64,000 nucleotides of DNA from Oscillospiraceae bacterium (GTDB lineage Bacteria; Bacillota; Clostridia; Oscillospirales; Ruminococcaceae). Below, in pieces: positions 57,833 through 64,000 of this stretch. The stretch lies in NCBI GenBank assembly GCA_004554485.1, contig SFLS01000003.1, positions 18,553 through 82,552 of the forward strand, given 5' to 3'. Each line of letters starts with the position of its first letter. The first letter of the stretch is position 1. The translations under genes and the position numbers were made by a program. The notes beneath the pieces are model-generated. The model made no database searches, was not told the DNA's origin, and saw only the letters and a program-made list of their open reading frames with translations.

Positions 57833-58567
57833 TCATTTCGGCGTGGTCAGCGCCGCCTTCAGCGCAGCAAAGCTGCACGCCGGCAGATGCAGGGCATGGG
57901 AGGCGTCGGGCAGCAGCGCTTCGGTGCGGTGGGCGTCGCTGCAGGTCAGCAGATGATACGCCTCGGCATAGCCGGCATTCTTCCCGCCGGCAAAAAAGCG
58001 CTCCGGGTCGGCCACCTCCACCGTGCAAAAGCCCAGATAGGGCGGGATCTCGCCCAGCGCGGACAGTACGCTCATGCTGTCCCGATCAATGTGCGCCGGG
58101 TAGCAAAAGCCGCCGTACCGCGCCGCCAGCGCCGGGGCGTCATCAATGGAAATAGCGGTGGCGTTAGAAAGCAGCTTTTCCGGCCGCCCGTATTCCCGGT
58201 CCTCCTCATCCACCAGCCGCTGCGCGCCAAAGATCTCCTCCCGGTTGGCAATGGGGGGCAGGGCTGCGTAGATCTCGGCTCCGGCGGCTTCCGCCGCCTC
58301 GGCCGTAGGGAACAGGCACACCAGATGCAGCTCCTCGCTGCAGGTCAGCTCAATGCCGGGGATGACCAGCAGGCCGGGGGCCAGCGCGGCCGCCGCCCGC
58401 TGCACTGCCCGCACGTTGCCGGCGGTGTTGTGGTCGCATACGGCTATCATATCCAGCCCCGCCAACGCCGCCAGCCCGGCCACCGTGGCGGGGGTCATGT
58501 CGTCCTCCCCGCAGGGGGAAAGGCAGGTATGGATGTGCAGATCGTAATAAAACGGCTGAAGCTCCGT
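57833..58567 (-). CDS. PHP domain phosphoesterase of the hydrogenase-linked operon
   Basis: About 245 residues. PHP motifs: YDLHIHTCLSPCGEDD, MIAVCDHNT, IPGIELTCSEE, FCYPAHIDRD, and TCSDAHR. Such genes are regularly found with DRTGG and [FeFe]-hydrogenase genes in Clostridia. No ATG, GTG or TTG lies in frame between the upstream stop and the first motif. The strong ribosome binding site GGGGGAGG is followed at the correct distance by ACG (58567-58565), so a non-standard ACG start is the best fit; the nearest upstream in-frame ATG (58645) lies within the DRTGG gene and has no ribosome binding site. Confidence 0.8.
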   Translation of the reverse strand, partial: TELQPFYYDLHIHTCLSPCGEDDMTPATVAGLAALAGLDMIAVCDHNTAGNVRAVQRAAAALAPGLLVIPGIELTCSEELHLVCLFPTAEAAEAAGAEIYAALPPIANREEIFGAQRLVDEEDREYGRPEKLLSNATAISIDDAPALAARYGGFCYPAHIDRDSMSVLSALGEIPPYLGFCTVEVADPERFFAGGKNAGYAEAYHLLTCSDAHRTEALLPDASHALHLPACSFAALKAALTTPK

Positions 58568-58601
58568 AGCAGACCTCCCCCTTTCCTGTTTGGTGCCGCG
58601 G

Positions 58602-58934
58602 TTACTTTGCGCGCAGCACCTCGTCGGCCCGGCGGGCTGCCTCATAGCTGGGGCAGTCGGCTGCGGCCATGGCAATGTTTTCAGCCGCCGCGCGGGCCAG
58701 CATCGCTTCGTCCGGCCGGATACCCTCGGTCAGCACCACGCAGGCCACATCCGCCATCAGGGCGGCTACCACCGTGTTCTGGTTCGCCATCACGGTAAAC
58801 CACACCCCGTCGGCCGGGGCGCGGCCCATCACCATGCTCAGCAGGTCGCAGCAGTATACGCCACCGCGCAGTTCCCGGTCGCCGCCTGCCAGCAGCGTAA
58901 AGCCGCAGGCGCGGCACAGCTCAGTCGCCGTCAT
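58602..58934 (-). CDS. DRTGG domain protein
   Basis: 110 residues. GFTLLAGGDRELRGGVYCCD, WFTVMANQNTVVAALMADVA and VLTEGIRPDEAMLARAAAENIAM (in parts, LTEGIRPDEAMLARAAAE) show the DRTGG fold (named after DRTGG in CBS-pyrophosphatases). Its role is likely to bind a nucleotide signal. It overlaps the [FeFe]-hydrogenase gene by 14 bases and forms the same operon. Confidence 0.85.
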   Translation of the reverse strand: MTATELCRACGFTLLAGGDRELRGGVYCCDLLSMVMGRAPADGVWFTVMANQNTVVAALMADVACVVLTEGIRPDEAMLARAAAENIAMAAADCPSYEAARRADEVLRAK

Positions 58935-60249
58935 GGTCCTTGTCCTCCCTGGGAATGTGATGGGAAAGCCCCGCCAGCGACTGCGCCAGCGCCTCCAGCT
59001 TTTCCTTCAGCAGATAGATGCAGTCGTCCTCGGTGCGGTAGCCCCGCACGATGTCCTCCGCCAGTGCGTGGCAGGTCGGGGAACCGCAGCTGCCGCAATC
59101 CAGGCCGGGGAATTTCCGCTCATAGGCCTGCATACGGGCAAACAGCTCCAGCGAGGAAGCCGGGTCGTCCCCCAGTGCCATCACGTCCACCGGCTCGATC
59201 TTTTTGTTGAAAAAGACCTCCTCCGGCAGCAGGTCGGGGGTCTCCCACCGGGTCTGGGTGGGGGGCAGCTCCCGGGCCAACCGCTTGATGCGGGCGGCTG
59301 CCGCAAAGGGGTTTTCCACGTTCATCACGCCGCCCACGCAGCCGCCGGGGCAAGCGGAAAGCTCCACAAAATCCAGCCGGGTAAACTGCTCGTCCTCTAT
59401 GGCCTCCAGAATCTTGATCACATTTTCGATGCCGTCCGCGGCAATGTAGCGCCGCTGTCCGCTGCCGGTGGCTTCGCCGCTGTTGGCCGCCCAGCCCAGG
59501 CCGGTGCTGCCCATGCGGGAAAGCCCCTCGAACTGTTCCGGCGTCAGGTCCTTGATTTCCTGTACCAGCTGGGGATAGATGCGGGAAATAGCAATCGCCG
59601 CGTCGATATTGTGCGACAGGTTGCCCAGCGGTACCTTGGCGGCGGTTACCTTGGCCGGGCAGGGGGTAATAAAGGCCACGCCGATCTCCTCGGGGGCCAG
59701 GCCGGTTTTCTGCACGGCGGCGCGGCGGGCCAGCACGGCGGCCAGCTCCACCGGAGGCTGCAGCGGCAGCAGGTGCTCCAGCAGGTCGGGGAAACGTACC
59801 CGGATCAGCCGCAGGATCGCCGGACAGGCGGAGGAGATCAGCGGCAGCGGGCCGCTGTATTTCGCCATAAACTCCACGGTGGATTGGGAGATCAGCTCCG
59901 CCGCGGCGCCCACCTCGTACACCTCGTCAAAGCCCATCTGCAGCAGCCCGCGGATGACGCGCCCGGTATGGTCCAGATGCTTAAACTGGGCGAACAGCAC
60001 CGGGGCGGGCAGGGCAATCTTGTACCGGAAGCGGTCCAGCGCCTCCATACCGTCGCTGATGGCGCGCTTGGCGTGGTGGGGGCAGATGCGGATGCACTCC
60101 CCGCAGTCGATGCACCGTTCCCCCAGGATGCGGGCTTTACCGTCCCGCACCCGGATGGCCTCGGTGGGGCAGCGCTTGACGCAGGTGATGCAGCCGTGGC
60201 ACAGGTCTTTATTCAGGGTAACCGAGTGAAAATAGGTTTGGTGTTCCAT
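58921..60249 (-). CDS. sensory-type [FeFe]-hydrogenase
   Basis: 442 residues. N-terminal 2x[4Fe-4S] ferredoxin (C17, C20, C23, C27; C46, C49, C52, C56), then the H-cluster domain with ligand cysteines C142 in SSACPAI, C197 in TPCPAK, and C300 and C304 in ACPGGCVGG. The cysteine before C142, which passes protons in catalytic enzymes (TSCCP), is Ala141. This is the sensory (HydS-like) pattern. A C-terminal Fe-S domain has CGSCGSPTC (C385, C388, C393) and C410. It lies with DRTGG, PHP and ATPase genes, so it probably reports hydrogen or redox state rather than making hydrogen. Confidence 0.9.
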   Translation of the reverse strand: MEHQTYFHSVTLNKDLCHGCITCVKRCPTEAIRVRDGKARILGERCIDCGECIRICPHHAKRAISDGMEALDRFRYKIALPAPVLFAQFKHLDHTGRVIRGLLQMGFDEVYEVGAAAELISQSTVEFMAKYSGPLPLISSACPAILRLIRVRFPDLLEHLLPLQPPVELAAVLARRAAVQKTGLAPEEIGVAFITPCPAKVTAAKVPLGNLSHNIDAAIAISRIYPQLVQEIKDLTPEQFEGLSRMGSTGLGWAANSGEATGSGQRRYIAADGIENVIKILEAIEDEQFTRLDFVELSACPGGCVGGVMNVENPFAAAARIKRLARELPPTQTRWETPDLLPEEVFFNKKIEPVDVMALGDDPASSLELFARMQAYERKFPGLDCGSCGSPTCHALAEDIVRGYRTEDDCIYLLKEKLEALAQSLAGLSHHIPREDKDHDGD

Positions 60250-60277
60250 CGTTTTCTCGCTTTCCTTGTCTGGCGGT

Positions 60278-60697
60278 TCAGTGCAGGTCTATCCGCATCG
60301 TCAGGGTGGTGCCGACGCCCAGCACGGTATCGATCTGCAGCCGGTCGGTATATTTTTTCATGTTGGGCAGGCCCATGCCGGCGCCAAAGCCTTGGGAGCG
60401 GATCTCATCGCTGGCGGTGCTCCAGCCCTCCTGCATGGCCTTTTCAATATCCGGGATGCCGGGTCCCTGGTCCTTCAGCACCAGCGTCACGCCGCGGTCG
60501 TCTATCTCGGCGTCGATCTCTCCGCCGTTGGCATGGATGACCATATTGATCTCTCCCTCGTACATCGAGATGGCGACCCGACGCACGACATCGGCGGGAT
60601 AACCCAGCTGCCGCAGCACGCCCTTCAGGTGCCCGCTGGCTTCCCCGGCGTGGACAAAATCGTCCCCCGGGACGTTGTAGTGATACTGTAACGTCAT
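60278..60697 (-). CDS. anti-sigma factor-like ATP-binding protein (HATPase_c)
   Basis: 139 residues. GHKL ATPase motifs: MYEGEINMVIHANGG (N box), LKDQGPGIPDIEKAM (G1) and FGAGMGLPNMKKYTD (G2), the RsbW/SpoIIAB-type fold without a histidine phosphoacceptor. It probably kinases or binds a partner in the hydrogenase signalling module. Its gene is 11 bases after the DRTGG gene and 28 before the hydrogenase. Confidence 0.88.
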   Translation of the reverse strand: MTLQYHYNVPGDDFVHAGEASGHLKGVLRQLGYPADVVRRVAISMYEGEINMVIHANGGEIDAEIDDRGVTLVLKDQGPGIPDIEKAMQEGWSTASDEIRSQGFGAGMGLPNMKKYTDRLQIDTVLGVGTTLTMRIDLH

Positions 60698-60708
60698 GGC
60701 GGTGCTCC

Positions 60709-61050
60709 TTATACGCCGGTCAGGCCGGCTTGGTACAGCAGGCCGCTGGCGGTAAACATCCCGTGGGGGGTACAGGCAACGGCAATGCCCTTTTCCGCGG
60801 CCAGGTCCAGCACCTCCTCGCCGGGGGTCTTGCCCCGGACGAATACGATGCAGCGCATATCCAGCATCTCGGCGGTCCGGATGACCTGCTGGTTCAGCAG
60901 GCCGGTCAGCAGCAGCCCCTGTCCCTGGCCGTAGGCCAGCACGTCGCTCATCATATCGCTGGAAAAGGCGCTGCTGAATTCGGATTCAACTTCCGGCAGA
61001 CCGCGCAGCAGCCGGGCGTCCAGCAGGGTCAGTATGTCTTTCATCTTCAT
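60709..61050 (-). CDS. DRTGG domain protein (first gene of the operon)
   Basis: 113 residues from ATG at 61050 (AAAGGATG upstream; a second ATG two codons later is possible). FSSDMMSDVLAYGQGQGLLL and CIVFVRGKTPGEEVLDLAA are typical DRTGG stretches. Similar in plan to the DRTGG protein at 58602-58934, giving two such proteins in one operon. Behind promoter 61103-61131. Confidence 0.87.
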   Translation of the reverse strand: MKMKDILTLLDARLLRGLPEVESEFSSAFSSDMMSDVLAYGQGQGLLLTGLLNQQVIRTAEMLDMRCIVFVRGKTPGEEVLDLAAEKGIAVACTPHGMFTASGLLYQAGLTGV

Positions 61051-61102
61051 GGTGTATTATCATCCTTTCGGGGCAGGGGAGCGATCCCCCGGTCTGTCCT
61101 TT

Positions 61103-61131
61103 ATTATAGCAGTCCGCGGCAGGCCATGCAA
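61103..61131 (-). promoter_or_regulatory. sigma-A promoter of the hydrogenase-linked operon
   Basis: Minus strand TTGCAT (61131-61126), 17 bases, TATAAT (61108-61103). Confidence 0.75.
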
Positions 61132-61241
61132 CGGAAAGAAGAGGCTTTCCCCGGGTAAAATGCAGGGGATATTTTGAGGAAACGGTGCAATAATCACAAA
61201 GAATTCACTTCATATTTGTGTTTTCCTACAAACAAAAAATC

Positions 61242-61270
61242 TTGCCAACCCCCACAAAACACGCTATCAT
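61242..61270 (+). promoter_or_regulatory. sigma-A promoter of acpP
   Basis: TTGCCA (61242-61247), 17 bases, TATCAT (61265-61270). Confidence 0.65.
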
Positions 61271-61323
61271 ATAGTCACTGTAAATATTCCTGCAAAAAGT
61301 ATACTGCCATTGGGAGGAAAACT

Positions 61324-61557
61324 ATGGTTTTGGAAAAACTGATTGAACTGCTGTGCGAGCAGTTGGATATTGAAACGGACGAAGTCAACGAAAATACCGA
61401 TATCGTCGCCGATCTGGGCGCCGATTCGCTGGATGTCGTCGATCTGGTCATGACGCTGGAAGACGAGTTTGATATCGAGATCCCGGATGAGGATATCGAA
61501 AAGATCCACACCGTCGGCGAGCTGGCCCGCTATCTGGAGGACCACATTGACAGCTGA
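61324..61557 (+). CDS. acpP: acyl carrier protein
   Basis: 77 residues from ATG at 61324 (GGGAGGAAAAC upstream). The phosphopantetheine site is DLGADSLDVVDLVM, with the modified Ser. The protein is highly acidic. It carries fatty-acid intermediates in fatty acid synthesis. No fab gene is adjacent; the gene has its own promoter, so this may be one of several ACPs. Confidence 0.95.
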   Translation: MVLEKLIELLCEQLDIETDEVNENTDIVADLGADSLDVVDLVMTLEDEFDIEIPDEDIEKIHTVGELARYLEDHIDS

Positions 61558-61635
61558 GCCGGAGCGGAGATTTTCCTGCGGCAGTCTCTATGCAGCGGCT
61601 GCCGCCGGTTTTTGCCGTAAAATCGTATTTGGGGC

Positions 61636-61665
61636 TTGACTTTGCGCCCGGTTGGGTGATATAAT
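61636..61665 (+). promoter_or_regulatory. sigma-A promoter of the tRNA pair
   Basis: TTGACT (61636-61641), 18 bases, TATAAT (61660-61665), 20 bases before tRNA-Thr. Confidence 0.8.
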
Positions 61666-61685
61666 AACCAAGTCGCAGCGGACAC

Positions 61686-61761
61686 GCTGGTGTAGCTCAG
61701 CCGGTAGAGCAGCTGATTTGTAATCAGCAGGTCGGGGGTTCGAATCCGTCCACCAGCTCCA
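61686..61761 (+). tRNA. tRNA-Thr (TGT)
   Basis: 76 bases with encoded CCA. Acceptor GCTGGTG/CACCAGC, anticodon stem GCTGA/TCAGC with loop TTTGTAA (anticodon TGT), T arm with GGTTCGAATCC. Confidence 0.97.
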
Positions 61762-61788
61762 CCACCGCGCAGACGGTCAATTGAATAC

Positions 61789-61873
61789 GGAGGAGTTCCC
61801 GAGCGGCCAAAGGGGGCAGACTGTAAATCTGTTGTCACTGACTTCGATGGTTCGAATCCATCCTCCTCCACCA
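61789..61873 (+). tRNA. tRNA-Tyr (GTA)
   Basis: 85 bases with long variable arm (class II) and encoded CCA. Acceptor GGAGGAG/CTCCTCC, anticodon stem CAGA/TCTG with loop containing GTA, T arm GATGGTTCGAATCCATC. Confidence 0.97.
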
Positions 61874-61912
61874 AACCGCCGCAGACGAGACATCGTCCGC
61901 GGCGGTTTTTTC
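61874..61912 (+). terminator. terminator of the tRNA operon
   Basis: AACCGCCGC/GCGGCGGTT stem enclosing GACGA/TCGTC, then TTTTTT. Confidence 0.9.
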
Positions 61913-61941
61913 TCTTTTTTCGTCCCGGGAAGAATTGGGTA

Positions 61942-61969
61942 TTGACAAAGCCGCAAAATAGTGTAAAAT
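61942..61969 (+). promoter_or_regulatory. sigma-A promoter of the glycine riboswitch-symporter unit
   Basis: TTGACA (61942-61947), 16 bases, TAAAAT (61964-61969), preceded by TG. Confidence 0.75.
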
Positions 61970-61988
61970 GTCCTTAAGTGAATAACGA

Positions 61989-62122
61989 TAGCGACCCCGC
62001 TGAAACATTCAGAATCGCAGGAGACTGGATGCGGAGGGGACTCTGGAGAATCTCATTGAATTGAGTGCCGAAGGTGCAAGGCGGCCCAGCCGCCGAATCT
62101 CTCAGGCAAAAGGACAGAGCGG
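61989..62122 (+). ncRNA. glycine riboswitch
   Basis: The aptamer core is clear at about 62039-62122: CTCTGGAGAATCTC, then GTGCCGAAGGTGCAAGGCGG, CCGCCGAATCTCTCAGGCAA and AAGGACAGAG. The upstream part (61989-62038) holds GC-rich pairing that may be a remnant first aptamer. The downstream gene is an alanine/glycine:cation symporter, the usual target, where glycine controls the fate of the transporter mRNA. No U-tract terminator with a clear stem was found before the start, so the mode is unresolved. Confidence 0.9.
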
Positions 62123-62233
62123 TCATCAATCTTTTTTTGATCGCTCGCTATTCTTCAGAGGTTGCCGTTTCCCCGCGGCAGCCTTTTACTTATCCTTTTT
62201 TCACTGCATTATTATGGTTTAGGAGTGAAACAA

Positions 62234-63607
62234 ATGGAAGCAACATTGCTCAAAATCGTTCAAACCGTCAACGGCTATCTTTCGGATTATGTTCTCATTA
62301 TCCTGCTGGTAGGCGCCGGACTGTACTTTTCTATCCGCACCCGCTTTGTGCAGATACGCTGCTTTGGCGAAGGGATGCGTCGGGTGTTCGGCAACTTCAG
62401 CATGAACGGCGGCAAGCAAAAGGGAGGGCTCAGCTCCTTCCAGGCGCTGGCCACTGCCATCGCCGCCCAGGTCGGTACCGGTAATATCGTCGGCGCCTGC
62501 GGCGCTATCCTCATCGGCGGCCCCGGCGCTATTTTCTGGATGTGGATCATCGCCTTTTTCGGCATGGCCACCATCTACGCCGAAGCCGTGTTGGCGCAGG
62601 AAACCCGCGAGGTCAATGAGGACGGCAGCGTACAGGGCGGTCCGGTCTATTACATCAAGCGTGCCTTCAAGGGCGGCTTCGGCAAGTTCCTGGCCGGGTT
62701 CTTTGCGGTAGCGATTATCATCGCGCTGGGCTTCATCGGCAGCATGGTGCAGTCCAATTCCATCGGGGAATCTCTTTCCAACGCGACCGGCATCCCCGCA
62801 TGGGTCATCGGTCTGGTGGTTGCGGCGGTTTCCGCTTTCGTATTCCTCGGCGGAGTGCATCGTGTCGCTTCCTTTACCGAAAAGATCGTCCCCGTCATGG
62901 CCTGCCTGTACCTGCTCGGCGGCCTGGTGGTGCTTATTGCCCGCGTCCGCTATGTCCCGGAGACCATCGGCATGATCTTCCGCTATGCTTTCCAGCCGCA
63001 GGCCATCATCGGCGGCAGCTTCGGTTATGCCCTCAAGGCTGCCATCAGCCAGGGCGTCAAGCGCGGCCTGTTCAGCAACGAGGCCGGTATGGGTTCCACC
63101 CCCCATGCCCATGCCATGGCCAAGGTCTCCTGCCCGCATGAGCAGGGCGTCGTCGCCATGATCGGTGTTTTCATCGATACCTTTGTCGTTCTCACCATGA
63201 CGGCGCTGGTCGTCATCTCCACCCTTTACGCCGGGGACGGCATTCTAGCTGCCGGCGCGGCGGAGGGCGTCAGCAAGACCAATATGGCCCAGCTGGCCTT
63301 TTCCAACGTGATGGGCTCGGGATTCGGCAACCTGTTTGTGGCCATCTGCCTGATGTTCTTTGCGTTTTCCACCATCCTCGGCTGGAACTTCTTTGGCAAG
63401 ATCAATGTGGAATACCTCTTCGGCAAAAAAGCGGTTCCGGTTTACTCGGTCATTGCCGTAGTGCTCATCTTCCTGGGCTCCTGCGTTTCCAACGACCTTG
63501 TCTGGGAGCTCTCCGATATGTTCAACCAGCTGATGGTCATCCCCAACTTCCTGGCCATCGTGGCGCTGGGCGGTCTGGTGGCAGCCGCCGCCACGCTCCA
63601 AAAATAA
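62234..63607 (+). CDS. alanine or glycine:cation symporter (AGCS family)
   Basis: 457 residues from ATG at 62234 (AGGAGTG upstream). Ten or more membrane segments. AGCS signatures include LSSFQALATAIAAQVGTGNI, GGPGAIFWMWIIAFFGMATI, KRGLFSNEAGMGSTPHAHAM and FSTILGWNFFGKINVEYLFG. It imports alanine or glycine with Na+. Controlled by the glycine riboswitch directly upstream, which points to glycine as the substrate. Terminator at 63629-63665. Confidence 0.95.
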   Translation: MEATLLKIVQTVNGYLSDYVLIILLVGAGLYFSIRTRFVQIRCFGEGMRRVFGNFSMNGGKQKGGLSSFQALATAIAAQVGTGNIVGACGAILIGGPGAIFWMWIIAFFGMATIYAEAVLAQETREVNEDGSVQGGPVYYIKRAFKGGFGKFLAGFFAVAIIIALGFIGSMVQSNSIGESLSNATGIPAWVIGLVVAAVSAFVFLGGVHRVASFTEKIVPVMACLYLLGGLVVLIARVRYVPETIGMIFRYAFQPQAIIGGSFGYALKAAISQGVKRGLFSNEAGMGSTPHAHAMAKVSCPHEQGVVAMIGVFIDTFVVLTMTALVVISTLYAGDGILAAGAAEGVSKTNMAQLAFSNVMGSGFGNLFVAICLMFFAFSTILGWNFFGKINVEYLFGKKAVPVYSVIAVVLIFLGSCVSNDLVWELSDMFNQLMVIPNFLAIVALGGLVAAAATLQK

Positions 63608-63628
63608 ACAAGCCTTTGCGCTGCATTC

Positions 63629-63665
63629 AGGGGCGCCGCGGCACATATTGCCGCGGCGCCCCTTT
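63629..63665 (+). terminator. terminator after AGCS symporter gene
   Basis: 15-bp perfect stem AGGGGCGCCGCGGCA/TGCCGCGGCGCCCCT, then TTT. Confidence 0.8.
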
Positions 63666-63683
63666 CCGTCTGCGGGGGACCCG

Positions 63684-63714
63684 AAAAAAACCCGGCAAAC
63701 CATAGTTTGCCGGG
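63684..63714 (-). terminator. terminator of the partial membrane gene
   Basis: CCCGGCAAAC/GTTTGCCGGG stem; the minus strand then runs TTTTTTT. Confidence 0.9.
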
Positions 63715-63724
63715 GATATTGAAG

Positions 63725-64000
63725 TTATGCGCGATAGCTCAGAGAGGGGACCGTCTCGGCTGGGGGCATCTCGCCGCCGGACCAATCCGGCCATTCTCCG
63801 CCGAACTCATCATAGTAATCATAGTAGCCGTCATAATAATCATCGTAATAGCCGCTGCCGTATTGATATGCCCAGTTTTCCAGGTCTTCCATCAGTGGTA
63901 CAAGCTGGGACACCATGACAGCAAACAGGAGGATCCCCACCAGGATCAGGACCGCCTTGGCCAGCAGCGCCCCGCGCGCAAACCGGGTCAGGTGGTTGTT
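63725..64000 (-). CDS. membrane protein, C-terminal part (runs off right edge)
   Basis: Stop at 63725; the frame stays open to base 64000. The visible 91 residues have a hydrophobic segment ALLAKAVLILVGILLFAVMV, then an extremely Tyr/Asp-rich stretch (YGSGYYDDYYDGYYDYYDE) and a Pro/Ser tail. No family recognised. The start of the gene is outside the window. Confidence 0.7.
   Translation of the reverse strand, partial: NNHLTRFARGALLAKAVLILVGILLFAVMVSQLVPLMEDLENWAYQYGSGYYDDYYDGYYDYYDEFGGEWPDWSGGEMPPAETVPSLSYRA

Overview
The window is a stretch of GC-rich chromosome from an anaerobic, spore-forming member of the Clostridia, most like the Oscillospiraceae. The assignment rests on gene content and is inference: spoIIE and spmAB (sporulation), a PerR/rubrerythrin/flavin reductase-rubredoxin block (oxygen defence of strict anaerobes), a sensory-type [FeFe]-hydrogenase, an Fe-S type TrpRS, class B sortases, low-GC Gram-positive style sigma-A promoters and strong GGAGG ribosome binding sites. 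No plasmid, prophage, transposase or CRISPR array is visible.

Layout. 1-3.6 kb (minus strand): argS start, DUF1934, murI, ddl and a degenerate LCP-like protein. 3.7-6.2 kb: DUF177-rpmF, then an NPTTG-anchored beta-helix surface protein behind overlapping palindromes. 6.3-10.8 kb (minus): oxidoreductase, DUF512 radical SAM protein, acetyltransferase, an unlisted 48-residue membrane peptide, mtaB. 10.9-15 kb: acetyltransferase, HD hydrolase, class B sortase, trpS, PspC protein. 15.3-21.2 kb (minus): an alpha-glucan uptake operon (binding protein, two permeases, LacI regulator, malQ) with a LacI-type operator. 21.4-23.1 kb: a gene remnant, two small membrane proteins, an EamA exporter. 23.2-25.8 kb: PerR-controlled oxidative stress operon. 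26-31.4 kb: tRNA-Arg, Nudix, spoIIE, pyridoxal kinase plus ECF S component. 31.5-35.6 kb: amino-acid ABC importer and M20 peptidase behind ArgR-like sites. 35.6-41.7 kb (minus): tadA, CPBP protease, ychF, gltX, DUF2804, DUF1858. 41.8-48.3 kb: lipoprotein sortase, a broken abrB-like gene, spmAB, a two-component system with an HtrA protease. 48.5-55.5 kb: tmcAL, ackA, PHP phosphatase, rpmG-secE-nusG-rplK-rplA, a broken mscL. 55.6-57.8 kb: two lipoproteins and a DUF3784 membrane protein. 57.8-61 kb (minus): PHP/DRTGG/[FeFe]-hydrogenase/ATPase signalling operon. 61.2-64 kb: acpP, tRNA-Thr, tRNA-Tyr, glycine riboswitch and its AGCS symporter, and a partial membrane gene.

The most unusual feature is a family of nine intergenic elements (78-95 bp) spread over the window. 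Each is a closing stem of 11-17 bp, most often built on GGCCCGCAGGGC/GCCCTGCGGGCC, that encloses exactly three hairpins, so the whole element folds into a nearly gap-free four-way cloverleaf. Stem sequences differ between elements, yet 25 of 27 hairpin loops are exactly three bases, and 21 of 27 loops are GNA or its complement TNC, the type known to make exceptionally stable DNA minihairpins. Two elements abut exact tandem duplications of the 3' end of the neighbouring gene. I read this as a REP/BIME-like mobile family acting through single-stranded DNA; the mobilising enzyme is not in the window. A second pattern is that two otherwise normal genes, abrB-like and mscL, carry internal deletions with frameshifts.
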